Of a DNA stretch of 25,566 nucleotides, positions 1 through 7,086 are shown in pieces. Each line of letters starts with the position of its first letter. Within the stretch, counting starts at the first letter, position 1. Made by a program: the position numbers and the translations under genes. Under the pieces are notes generated by a model. The model did no database searches. It was not told the origin of the DNA and worked only from the letters and a program-made list of their open reading frames with translations. Location: the IMG/VR virus record IMGVR_UViG_3300008121_000022, positions 1 through 25,566 of that record. The stretch is one strand, 5' to 3'. The DNA comes from a virus.

Positions 1-309
1 TGTCAATTGTTCCCAATTTTCAGAGATATCATCATAGCTTAAGTACTTTTGTTCTTCGGATTTTTGACCTTCAATTGGAAGCATCCCAATGTATTGCTTG
101 ATAAGCTCTACAGCAGATTCGTCAACCAAAAGCTCAGCTAATGCGCCATCTGCTTTGATATATAGCCCTAGCAATTCGTCCTGCAAGTTAATCAGTTTCT
201 TTAGGTCATCTTGAGGAACACGCCTAATGCGAACTGGCTTAGATTCGTTATCAAGCTTTACTTCGAGGGTCTGATAGAATGGTTTGTTTAATTTGTCTGA
301 GGCTGCCAT
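1..309 (-). CDS. Probable tail assembly chaperone, truncated by the window edge
   Basis: The frame is open from the ATG at 309 to base 1, giving the first 103 residues. The start reads MAASDKLNKPFYQTLEVKL, and the body is charged and helical, with 'RRVPQDDLKKLINLQDELL' in the middle. No family is clear from sequence alone. The call rests on position: it lies just beyond the tail tube gene, where long-tailed phages usually encode tail assembly chaperones before the tape measure. Its first 59 bases overlap the 3' end of the upstream gene in another frame. Chaperone genes of this kind often carry a -1 frameshift near their end, which would lie outside this window. Confidence 0.6.
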   Translation of the reverse strand, partial: MAASDKLNKPFYQTLEVKLDNESKPVRIRRVPQDDLKKLINLQDELLGLYIKADGALAELLVDESAVELIKQYIGMLPIEGQKSEEQKYLSYDDISENWEQLT

Positions 310-685
310 AGAATTGTCCTAGTTCTGTTTTTTCGTTGAGTAGTGTCTTATTTTGAATGATTAGGTCTGGAGGAAAACTATAAATACCTTTGTATCCATA
401 AGATTCGTTACGAGGCTCTTCTTTTAAATGTATAGACCTTAATAAAAAAGATTCTAAAACACCTTCAAAAGATATCACATAAAAAAATAAGTCAAATATA
501 TAATCCAATATGAGTGGACTATCATAGAAACTAGCATAACACAACTCTAGATGGCTGGTAGCTAAAAAATCAGATTCAGCTTTAATACTGTAAGGGGCAG
601 GAAAAGTAAAAAATACGCCATCAATATCCCTGATAAACAGGTTAGAGATGGCGTAGTATTTAGTACCGAAACATTCAATAGCCAT
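251..685 (-). CDS. Hypothetical protein between tail tube and chaperone-like genes
   Basis: This 144-residue protein is not recognised. It is rich in aromatic residues (many F and Y in the first 90) and has no transmembrane helix or catalytic motif that I can see. Its ATG overlaps the stop of the tail tube gene as TAATG (687-683), a layout that favours translational coupling and supports both this start and the reality of the gene. Its position suggests a tail-related role, such as a small tail completion or tube-associated protein, but that is inference only. The 3' end overlaps the next gene by 59 bases, which is long for this operon. Confidence 0.65.
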   Translation of the reverse strand: MAIECFGTKYYAISNLFIRDIDGVFFTFPAPYSIKAESDFLATSHLELCYASFYDSPLILDYIFDLFFYVISFEGVLESFLLRSIHLKEEPRNESYGYKGIYSFPPDLIIQNKTLLNEKTELGQFYGSLRQIKQTILSDPRSKA

Positions 686-1533
686 TAGGCAGGAGGATTA
701 ACACCAGCAAGAGTGCGGTAGGTGTCAAGGTCGGTTTGATACTGACCGATGTTGGAATAGGTCAAGGTATCATAAACAAGACCATTAAAGCCTTCAGTAC
801 TACCTTTAACTTCAGCGCCAGTGAGAGTAGCTGAAGAGATAGCTAGAGTTGCTTTAGAGTTGGTTAGTGAGTCAACAGGAGTGATACGAAGAACGGTGAA
901 TACACCATCGACTGCTCCGCCCTTGATGGTAGCGTTACCAGCGACACCTGTGGTGGCTACTGTGCTGTCAAAGTCGATTTCATTAGGGTTAGCTACTGCG
1001 GTAGACTTACGAACGGCTGTAACGCGAATCTTAGGGGTAACCTGAAGGTTGGCAACTTTGCTTTCGGTAAGTGCTTTGTCAACATAAATCTTACGAGCCA
1101 GATAGTCAATCTTAGTGACAATAGTGTTTGCAGGAATACCTGTACCAGCAGAAGCAACGGTAATTGCGTCACCAGACTTAACACCGAGGTTAGTGCTGTT
1201 GTATGTTTCGTCAAAGGTTATTTCTTTGAGTCCAGAAGCCAAGTAGGCTGCGGTGACAGTTACATTGCTCTTTGCAGTCAATGAACCAGTTGCAACAGCA
1301 GTGATAAAATCTCCTACACGAACCTTATCGAATGCTCCAGCAACCTCTGCCTTAAGCTTGGACTGTGTAGCAATAGGAATAACAGATGCGGTGATGTCAG
1401 CTTGAGCAGCTTCGATGGTAATAGGAACGTACTGAGAGTCGCCAATTACTTTTATGGGATTAGACCCAAATTCGAGGGTTGTAAGTACAATAGGGGCTGC
1501 AACTCCCAGACCTACTTGAATATTTGATGCCAT
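685..1533 (-). CDS. Major tail (tube) protein
   Basis: This 282-residue protein is rich in Ala, Thr, Val and Ser with an alternating beta pattern and no cysteine, as expected of a tail tube subunit, which polymerises to form the channel for DNA. The N-terminus is MASNIQVGLGVAAPIVLTT. The middle (about 75-170) resembles an inserted Ig-like beta domain with 'GDAITVASAGTGIPANTIV', a pattern common in phage structural proteins. It follows the tail terminator gene and precedes small tail genes, which fits the usual order. A 44-base AT-rich gap upstream has a -10-like TATACT, and there is no clear Shine-Dalgarno site. A decoration or other tail protein is the main alternative. Confidence 0.7.
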   Translation of the reverse strand: MASNIQVGLGVAAPIVLTTLEFGSNPIKVIGDSQYVPITIEAAQADITASVIPIATQSKLKAEVAGAFDKVRVGDFITAVATGSLTAKSNVTVTAAYLASGLKEITFDETYNSTNLGVKSGDAITVASAGTGIPANTIVTKIDYLARKIYVDKALTESKVANLQVTPKIRVTAVRKSTAVANPNEIDFDSTVATTGVAGNATIKGGAVDGVFTVLRITPVDSLTNSKATLAISSATLTGAEVKGSTEGFNGLVYDTLTYSNIGQYQTDLDTYRTLAGVNPPA

Positions 1534-1562
1534 AGTTATCGATAATTATGTTATTTACATTA

Positions 1563-1568
1563 AGTATA
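1563..1568 (-). promoter_or_regulatory. Possible -10 box before the tail tube gene
   Basis: The minus strand reads TATACT here, 30 bases upstream of the tail tube ATG, in the 44-base gap between that gene and the preceding stop. No good -35 box is visible at 16-18 bases, so this is weak. A separate promoter would make sense because tube protein is needed in high copy. Confidence 0.22.
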
Positions 1569-1577
1569 TCATTCCAA

Positions 1578-2060
1578 CTAATATGCAAAGACAGCGCAGT
1601 TTATTTTAGCGTAGTCGTAGACAATATCAGTGGTTGTAGATGATTCGTATTTGATAGTGATGCCTTGCTCTTTGTCGATGGTGAAGGGAATGACATCATC
1701 AACTTCACTATTTTGGAGTATACGGGCAATTTCTTTTGCTACATAGAAGGTAAGCCCTGAAGCTGTATCTTTGGCACTATATGCTAATACATAGGCAATT
1801 GTGAGACTTACTATATTTCCCGCACCAATAGGGAATAGGAAAGACTCTTCATTGCGAAATATCTTCAGTAACGGGTAGATATTCGTCCCTAGAGGCAATT
1901 TGTTAGTGTTGTCTACTGTATAACTCGAAATAGCTTTCTTACCCCCTAAAGCTGTATTAAACGTGATGTTAACTTCATTGCGGATATATGCAGCTATAGT
2001 TTGGAGGTCTATATCGGGAAACTTATGATTTGCAGGATAGCTGGGGCGTTCAATAAACAT
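1578..2060 (-). CDS. Probable tail terminator / tail completion protein
   Basis: This 160-residue protein has the size and layout of tail terminator proteins, which cap the tail tube and join it to the head. The central 'IYPLLKIFRNEESFLFPIG' followed by 'IVSLTIAYVLAYSAKD' and 'FYVAKEIARILQ' resembles the beta strand and helix pattern of that family (a Y-P-L-L-K-x-[FY]-R stretch, then a strand and a long helix). It lies between the connector gene and the tail tube gene, exactly where a terminator is expected. Its ATG abuts the stop of the upstream gene. The family call is inference from pattern and order. Confidence 0.55.
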   Translation of the reverse strand: MFIERPSYPANHKFPDIDLQTIAAYIRNEVNITFNTALGGKKAISSYTVDNTNKLPLGTNIYPLLKIFRNEESFLFPIGAGNIVSLTIAYVLAYSAKDTASGLTFYVAKEIARILQNSEVDDVIPFTIDKEQGITIKYESSTTTDIVYDYAKINCAVFAY

Positions 2061-2765
2061 TTACCAAAAGCTCACAGTATCAGGATTGCGATAGTTGTTG
2101 GAGTATGGGGTAACATAACGATTGCGTCTTGTTTGTACACCATTTTCGATAAAATTACCATCGTTAGTACCTACAATTTCATTGAAATCGTCAGCACAAT
2201 AAAAACTAGGTTCAACATTTAAGTTCTTTTTAAAAATATCAGTGTCACTCGTACCATCACCATTAAAATCGTAGCCGATATACTCTTTAAGTACTTCCCC
2301 TGCTAAGATAATGTTTCTATTTTGTTGTTGAGAAGCATTTGGGTCGTTTTGAATTGCTTGAAGACCTGCATTTGCACCAGCTACAAATATTCCTGTACCC
2401 GCAAATAGGGATTGTAAACGGTCTAAGCCTCGTTGTAAACTTATTTGACTGAATCCATCATTATTAGCTTCACCATCGGTTTGACGAGGAAATTTGAAGT
2501 CGATGATTTTGGCAATAGAGATGTCTTCTGCAATCATCTTCAGATAATTAATCGTAGAAGGCTCAGTAAGCTTTAAAGGAAACTCATAAATCATTTGAAG
2601 ATAGGTGTCCATATCCCCCAATTCCACTTCATCTACAAGCATTTCAACAGTAGCTTCATCAATTTCTTGCGTTGCTATGCCTGTAATGCCAGATGTTTCC
2701 TGTTCTACAACTTCAAGACGACCTTTTAGCTTCCGTGTTAATGATATAAGATTTGCGTACTTCAT
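2061..2765 (-). CDS. Head-tail connector, DUF1320 / gp6-like
   Basis: The first 90 residues of this 234-residue protein match the helical pattern of DUF1320-type connectors: MKYANLISLT at the start, then 'IDEATVEMLVDEVELGDMDTYL', then 'YEFPL' and a helix 'INYLKMIAEDISIAKII'. Such proteins form the ring below the portal. The C-terminal half is unusual. It contains a calcium-loop-like D166-F-N168-G-D170-G171-x-x-D174, of the kind seen in FG-GAP and dockerin loops, and an Asn/Tyr-rich tail. The gene is longer than the usual 130-150 residues of the family. It begins 3 bases after the upstream stop. Confidence 0.6.
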   Translation of the reverse strand: MKYANLISLTRKLKGRLEVVEQETSGITGIATQEIDEATVEMLVDEVELGDMDTYLQMIYEFPLKLTEPSTINYLKMIAEDISIAKIIDFKFPRQTDGEANNDGFSQISLQRGLDRLQSLFAGTGIFVAGANAGLQAIQNDPNASQQQNRNIILAGEVLKEYIGYDFNGDGTSDTDIFKKNLNVEPSFYCADDFNEIVGTNDGNFIENGVQTRRNRYVTPYSNNYRNPDTVSFW

Positions 2766-2768
2766 AAT

Positions 2769-3299
2769 TTAGCCGTACATTAATTTACCAACATAAGGAA
2801 GGTAACCTTGACGAATAGCAGACTTACCTTCTCGGAAAGTATCTAACTTGGCGCGGTAGTTAGCCCGTTGGTTCGCACTTTCTCTAATTTTGTTTTTTGC
2901 TTCAACTTCTTGTTGACGATGAATTGCTTCGTTAATTTGTTGGTCAGTCATTTCTGCTAACTCGTCGTCGGGGATATCATCGATACTGTAATATCGTTGG
3001 CGACCAGTTAAATTTAGGAACTCGGCAACTCCGCTATGCTCTGAGGCAGAAAAAAGAAGTGAGGGTTTGTCTGAACTGAAAGAAGCAATGTCTGTGTTCA
3101 TAAATGCAAATGTCATGTTTTTACCCATACCTGCTGAAATTACTCCTTTACGCCTCTTTACTACTGGTGCTGTAAAACCACCACTTTTCTTGTTGGTGGC
3201 GTTGGGACGAGCTTGGGGCAATCGGTCGCCGAACATTGGCTTCATTGCCCCCTGTTTCATTTTCTGTCCTGCTAGAGGATTAGTTAGCTGGTTTATCAC
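2769..3299 (-). CDS. Hypothetical head-tail region protein
   Basis: I do not recognise this 176-residue protein. It has a basic, Met/Pro-rich, probably disordered N-terminus (first 60 residues), an acidic stretch 'YSIDDIPDDELAEMTDQQ' near 104-121, and a charged helix 121-160 that could form a coiled coil. The N-terminus overlaps the end of the upstream gene by 20 bases. The ATG at 3299 is followed within 14 codons by two other Met codons, so the exact start is open. Its place between the helix-hairpin-helix protein and the connector suggests a neck or head completion role, without direct support. Confidence 0.55.
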   Translation of the reverse strand: MINQLTNPLAGQKMKQGAMKPMFGDRLPQARPNATNKKSGGFTAPVVKRRKGVISAGMGKNMTFAFMNTDIASFSSDKPSLLFSASEHSGVAEFLNLTGRQRYYSIDDIPDDELAEMTDQQINEAIHRQQEVEAKNKIRESANQRANYRAKLDTFREGKSAIRQGYLPYVGKLMYG

Positions 3300-3807
3300 T
3301 GATGTTTTCTGCCGTATATCCGAATGTCTTTAGTCCTTCGTAGACTAGTCCATAAGTGGGGTCGGGTAATTCAAAGTCGATAACGGCAATGTCTTCCCAT
3401 TTCTTACTCTTTAGCGGAGCAATCTTGTCTAGTTGTGTATATGATTCTATTTTAGCATCTTTACGATACTCTGAAATTTTTTGGGTAGCCACTTTACCGA
3501 CAAACTTCAAAGCTTCAATTTCTGAAGGTTCGCAAGAGTTGATTTTCAACTTTTTGACACTGACTATAACAGGTACGTTTTGAAAAGAGACATCATTGCT
3601 TGCGATGAAGTTGATGTCAGGTGCTGCGGTTGTGGGTTGGATATCTTGGAAGTCGGAGGCATTAACTAGTATTGCTGTAGATTTTTGCCTAGCTTCGTTA
3701 ATATCGATTTCATATTCTTTGTACTCACCTGCTAAAACAGTGTGACCGTCGTTATTGATGTAAGCAGGGAATATGCGGTAAATTCTAGGAGGGGTCTTCT
3801 GAGTCAT
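3280..3807 (-). CDS. ComEA-like helix-hairpin-helix (HhH) protein of the neck region
   Basis: With the start at the ATG at 3807 the protein has 175 residues. Residues 87-141 read as a double helix-hairpin-helix of ComEA type: 'KINSCEPSEIEALKFVGK' then 'VATQKISEYRKDAKIESY' and 'QLDKIAPLKSKKWEDI'. This parallels the family's I-N-x-A-x-x-x-E-L-x-x-L-x-G-I-G-x-x-x-A-x-x-I-x-x-Y-R. In such domains the hairpins bind DNA backbone without sequence specificity. A longer frame starts at 3876, but its first 23 codons run through a hairpin and look non-coding, so I reject it. The gene lies just after the capsid gene, so a role in gripping packaged DNA at the head exit, or in connector assembly, is possible. 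That is inference. Confidence 0.6.
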   Translation of the reverse strand: MTQKTPPRIYRIFPAYINNDGHTVLAGEYKEYEIDINEARQKSTAILVNASDFQDIQPTTAAPDINFIASNDVSFQNVPVIVSVKKLKINSCEPSEIEALKFVGKVATQKISEYRKDAKIESYTQLDKIAPLKSKKWEDIAVIDFELPDPTYGLVYEGLKTFGYTAENISDKPAN

Positions 3808-3843
3808 ATTTATATACGTGTAGATGTATTTATGATAGCAGAG

Positions 3844-3872
3844 ATTATATAGAAAGTTCCTCTTAGAATTAA
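3844..3872 (-). promoter_or_regulatory. Possible promoter after the capsid gene
   Basis: The minus strand has TATAAT at 3849-3844, a perfect -10 box, with TTAATT 17 bases upstream (3872-3867) as a weak -35. It overlaps the hairpin at 3854-3885 and would give a leader of about 30 bases before the ATG at 3807. It might restart transcription for the neck and tail genes. Confidence 0.3.
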
Positions 3873-3885
3873 CCAAGAGGAACTT
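3854..3885 (-). terminator. Perfect 11-bp hairpin after the major capsid gene
   Basis: AAGTTCCTCTT and AAGAGGAACTT form a perfect 11-bp inverted repeat around a 10-base loop, 29 bases past the capsid stop. On the minus strand it is followed by TTCTATAT, a poor U-tract, so partial termination or mRNA 3'-end protection is more likely than a full stop. That would leave high capsid mRNA and less of the downstream genes. Confidence 0.6.
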
Positions 3886-3913
3886 AAATCTGTAGCTAAA
3901 GATTAACTTAGAT

Positions 3914-5149
3914 TTATGGGACGATTAACTGACCTCTAGAACTATCGAAAGTTAAGAAATCCTGTAGCGAGATTGAGTTCTCAATATTAACAGTCTTAGC
4001 CATCTTACGTGCCATACCAGTCTTAGCGATGGTAGGGGCAGCAACAAGTTGCATCGAAGCAGTTTCACTAATGTCAAGAATAGGTGTTTTTTGCCATGTG
4101 CGTTGGAAGATACCAGCGCGACCACCGTTTTCAATCGTACCGCCAAGAATGCGATTGAATTGACCTTGACGACTCAAGAATACAATAGTACCTTCATCAA
4201 GTAAACGAGTAGGTGCAGATTGACCATTAGCGTCACTCAACTCTACTTGTCCATCTTCTAAAACAAATTTGGGTAGGTAACGATTGCCCATTACTTCGTT
4301 AATTTGAGCGATAGAAGGTGTTCCAGTGATAACGTTACCAAGAACGTTAGCAGCAACAACAGCTTCCTTAACAGACTTGCAACGAGCGATGTTTAGGAAC
4401 AGGCGCTCACCGATAGCAATTTCGTCGGCAGGGAACCCGTTTGTGCGTTTGTACTGAGTGTGCATGTCTGCAAGGTCTTGCAGAGGGTCTGCTGTCTCAT
4501 GTTGAGTCCAGTCTCTTTTTAAACTATCGACAGTCTCAGTTCCAGCAAAGTCCGTCTGATAGATAGGGAAAGGAAAATGGTTAGCACGGATAGCGATAGC
4601 CTTTGTCCAATCCAAATCTGCCTTTAGACCTGTACGTTGGTCTGTGTACTGCATTTTGCCAGTTTGAAGTGTTTGCCATGCAAGATAGTCAATCAAGTTG
4701 ATATGACCGCGAACGAGAGAAGCAAGAGTACCAAAGATATTCTTGGCAAGCTCGTTATCTTGACCTAACTGTACCTTACCTTCAGAAACTTGAATATTCT
4801 GGATGGTGATTCCACGAATCTTAGCAAGTTCCGAAACCTCAGCCATTCTCCACTGGGTATCTTCATCCCAGTGGTAGGCAATCGCAGCCTTATAGTTACG
4901 AGCTTGAATCTTGGAAAAGTCACCCTTTTTAGCTTCAGGGTAATCTTGCCCTGTAGCTACCAGAGACGCAATGGGGTCAACAGTTGTCGAAATGTATGCT
5001 AACCAATCACGACCAGTCTTCTCAATGAGAGGAACATAAGTATTGAGAACTTTTGAACGTTCCTTCAACTGACGGAGAGTATTGTTTACAACGAGGTCGG
5101 CAGCTTTTGCAGCGCGTCCTTCTTTTAGAAAATTTTCAATATATGCCAT
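3914..5149 (-). CDS. Major capsid protein, lambda gpE-like
   Basis: This 411-residue protein is the best candidate for the HK97-fold shell subunit. It follows scaffold and decoration genes, has the usual length, and shows features like lambda gpE-type capsid proteins. These include a long N-terminal helix (1-40), 'DWLAYISTTVDPIASLVA' around 48-65, and a central helix ending 'IDYLAWQTLQTGKMQY' (about 153-168), where the family has a similar L-x-T-G-K-Y. A late segment 'GNRYLPKFVLEDGQ' is typical of the peripheral strand region. An AGGAG lies 12 bases before the ATG. The Ala-x-Phe motif found in neighbouring proteins is absent from its N-terminus (only Glu-Asn-Phe at 5-7), so the shell subunit itself may not be cut. 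Confidence 0.8.
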   Translation of the reverse strand: MAYIENFLKEGRAAKAADLVVNNTLRQLKERSKVLNTYVPLIEKTGRDWLAYISTTVDPIASLVATGQDYPEAKKGDFSKIQARNYKAAIAYHWDEDTQWRMAEVSELAKIRGITIQNIQVSEGKVQLGQDNELAKNIFGTLASLVRGHINLIDYLAWQTLQTGKMQYTDQRTGLKADLDWTKAIAIRANHFPFPIYQTDFAGTETVDSLKRDWTQHETADPLQDLADMHTQYKRTNGFPADEIAIGERLFLNIARCKSVKEAVVAANVLGNVITGTPSIAQINEVMGNRYLPKFVLEDGQVELSDANGQSAPTRLLDEGTIVFLSRQGQFNRILGGTIENGGRAGIFQRTWQKTPILDISETASMQLVAAPTIAKTGMARKMAKTVNIENSISLQDFLTFDSSRGQLIVP

Positions 5150-5164
5150 TTTTTGTATATTCTC

Positions 5165-6073
5165 CTATTTGTTGAAGAATGGTTTGATGTGGAGGTGAAG
5201 CCCAAACAAACGCTTCAACTGTAAATCAATGTAAGGCAGGTTATTTTGGTAAATACCCGCAATTTCAGAAATAACTGCAAAGTCACGTTTTGGTTCACCA
5301 GTAAGGTCTACAGGGTCAGGATACAATCCGAGAACTTCTGCAACGTTAATACCAACAATGGAATTGATAGGCAGAGCTTGAGCAGCGTTTGCAGCAAGTG
5401 TCACAGAACGAACACCTGTAGTAGCATTTTCAGCACCGATAGCTAAAATAGTACCAAGAGGGGTGAGATTGTCGCCCAAGTAACCTGCTTCGGTAGTTTC
5501 AACAACTACTTGACCAGCAGCGCCCGAAGTAGTAAAGTAAACATCATACGAATCGTTAGCGTAGATAGTTGCTACTGCCGTAGAACCAACTTGAGCGTAA
5601 GTAATGCCAGCAGTCAAGAGAGCAGCAGCATTTGCAGTTGCAAAATCAGCAGCAGCACCAGCACCAGTCTGAGTAGCCCCTACGGTTGCTGAGTAAGTTA
5701 CACCAGCAATTTTTGCGGTAATTACATCCCCAGTTGCAAATGTTCCAATAAACTTGATTCGAGCGTAACAATGCTTTGCGTACAGTACATCACCAACCTT
5801 AAATTGAGAGCAGGGACTCTTCAATTGAATAGTAGGGGAGTTAGTAGCAGTGGCAGCATTTAAACGAGTGCGAGGAAGGAAACGAGCAACTCTTTCACCA
5901 GATGTACCAGTGGTTGAGATAAACGAGCCTTCAGGAGCAACAGCCTTTCCTTCAGCATTAAGTTGAATATCTGCGCTGTTAATCTGGACAGCATCGATTG
6001 CAACTTTTTTAGCCGCCGCATTAAAGACAATAGCTCGACCGTTGCGAGTAATTTGTTGAGTGGTTAGATACAT
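5165..6073 (-). CDS. Capsid decoration protein, lambda gpD-like with a beta insertion
   Basis: The N-terminus (1-60) and C-terminus (220-302) of this 302-residue protein resemble lambda gpD-type decoration proteins, which stabilise the expanded shell. Near the end, 'VLGLYPDPVDLTGEPKRDFAV' leads to 'IAGIYQNNLPYIDLQ'. The middle, about 105-220, is a Thr/Ala/Gly-rich domain with 'FATGDVITAKIAGVTYSATVG', likely an Ig-like surface domain inserted into the core. It is directly followed by the capsid gene, the order seen in lambda (D then E). A good ribosome site (AAGGAG) lies 11 bases before the ATG. The very hydrophilic beta middle could also bind host glycans, which I cannot test here. Confidence 0.65.
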   Translation of the reverse strand: MYLTTQQITRNGRAIVFNAAAKKVAIDAVQINSADIQLNAEGKAVAPEGSFISTTGTSGERVARFLPRTRLNAATATNSPTIQLKSPCSQFKVGDVLYAKHCYARIKFIGTFATGDVITAKIAGVTYSATVGATQTGAGAAADFATANAAALLTAGITYAQVGSTAVATIYANDSYDVYFTTSGAAGQVVVETTEAGYLGDNLTPLGTILAIGAENATTGVRSVTLAANAAQALPINSIVGINVAEVLGLYPDPVDLTGEPKRDFAVISEIAGIYQNNLPYIDLQLKRLFGLHLHIKPFFNK

Positions 6074-6088
6074 TGTGTTTTATGCTCC

Positions 6089-7000
6089 TTATAGTCCGAA
6101 ATCCAGACCCATAGCTACAAGGTCGCCCTTAGCAGCTTCTTCAAGTGATTTTGAGAAATTGGCAGTCGCAACTTCTTCAGCAGATACTGAAAAGTCTTTG
6201 AATTGTGTGACATTTGCAACGTTACGCAATAGAGAGTAAGCAAACTCTGACATATTGAGTTGCTCCTGCAAATCACGCGCACCGTTAGTCTCAGCGATTC
6301 CTGTAAACTGTGCAACTCTCTTACGAGAGTCAGAGAAGTTCCCAATCAGAGCTTCTTTCATTGCAGGAGTGATAATACCGTCAACTACGTCTTGAGTAAT
6401 ACGTGCATCGAGGTCAGTCAATGCTTGGGAGAGCTGAGCTTCAAACTGAGCTTGTGCAAAGTTAGCTTGAAGGGCTTCGTTTTCTGCACGTACACGCTGA
6501 ATTTCATCGGCTACTTGTTTATTAAAGTTAGCTTGAATTGCGGGATTGTATGCAGCAGCATAGTTAGCAGCTTCTTCAGTCATAGGTTCTCTTGCGCCTC
6601 CTTCAGCGCCTTCAGTTTCATATTGTGCTTCTAAAGCTTGACGGTCTTGTTCCAATACACCATCAGCAACTTCGATGAGCTTATCAAGGTCTTCTTCTGT
6701 TGCGTCAGGGAATGCGGAAATCATCGCTTCTAAATCTTCAACATTATCAACGAGGTTTTCACCGCTAATATAGCCAGTCACATCTTCTTCACTCAAGCCA
6801 GTTGCCTGAACAAGAGCTTGAATACCAGCACTGATTGCAGGGGAAGTATCCTCTGGGTCAGTAATTAGGTCAGCAAACTGAGCCTCAATTAAGTCTAGAA
6901 GTAATTCGCCAAAAGCGTTAGTAGGGTTGAGTTCAGTCGCATCTTGACTTCCTCCCTCCATACCAGCGTCCTGAGCGCCTAAATCTTGTTCTTCATCCAT
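6089..7000 (-). CDS. Head scaffolding protein
   Basis: This 303-residue protein is strongly acidic at the N-terminus (MDEEQDLGAQDAG), lacks cysteine, and has long Ala/Glu/Gln-rich helices, with a likely coiled coil near 155-205. That is the make-up of phage scaffolds, which direct shell assembly and are then removed. It sits between the glycine-zipper genes and the decoration and capsid genes. Ala-x-Phe occurs six times (Phe at about 42, 159, 181, 186, 232 and 282), more than expected for the composition, and this fits multi-site cutting by the prohead protease. The last copy, 'TANFSKSLEE', lies about 20 residues from the C-terminus. There is no Shine-Dalgarno site; the leader is AT-rich and follows a hairpin. 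Confidence 0.7.
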   Translation of the reverse strand: MDEEQDLGAQDAGMEGGSQDATELNPTNAFGELLLDLIEAQFADLITDPEDTSPAISAGIQALVQATGLSEEDVTGYISGENLVDNVEDLEAMISAFPDATEEDLDKLIEVADGVLEQDRQALEAQYETEGAEGGAREPMTEEAANYAAAYNPAIQANFNKQVADEIQRVRAENEALQANFAQAQFEAQLSQALTDLDARITQDVVDGIITPAMKEALIGNFSDSRKRVAQFTGIAETNGARDLQEQLNMSEFAYSLLRNVANVTQFKDFSVSAEEVATANFSKSLEEAAKGDLVAMGLDFGL

Positions 7001-7031
7001 TTTTATTATTTTCGTTTTTTAGGACTAAAAC

Positions 7032-7067
7032 AATAATGCCACACTAATTTCTGAGCACGACATTATT
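7032..7067 (-). terminator. Wobble-rich RNA hairpin before the scaffold gene
   Basis: On the minus-strand RNA, 7067-7054 pairs with 7045-7032 to give a 14-bp stem, including four G-U wobbles, around an 8-base loop, followed by GUUUU. Read on the plus strand the same bases give A-C mismatches, so the fold is specific to the minus transcript. It lies 31 bases before the scaffold ATG. It may be a partial terminator, a processing site or a translational control for the head genes. Confidence 0.55.
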
Positions 7068-7086
7068 TATGGTTTTTCCCCGTAAC

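Noticed and set aside
685-1533. Plus-strand and second minus-strand ORFs across the tail tube gene (821-1045, 993-1214)
   Set aside because: Shadow frames of a gene rich in Ala, Thr and Val; no start signals, and composition mirrors the real gene.
3808-3876. Upstream start for the HhH gene at 3876
   Set aside because: It would code through the capsid 3' hairpin and gives a Tyr/Asn-rich leader unlike a real N-terminus; the ATG at 3807 fits better.
3914-5149. Ala-x-Phe processing of the major capsid protein
   Set aside because: The N-terminus has only Glu-Asn-Phe, and no Ala-x-Phe lies where a delta domain would be removed.
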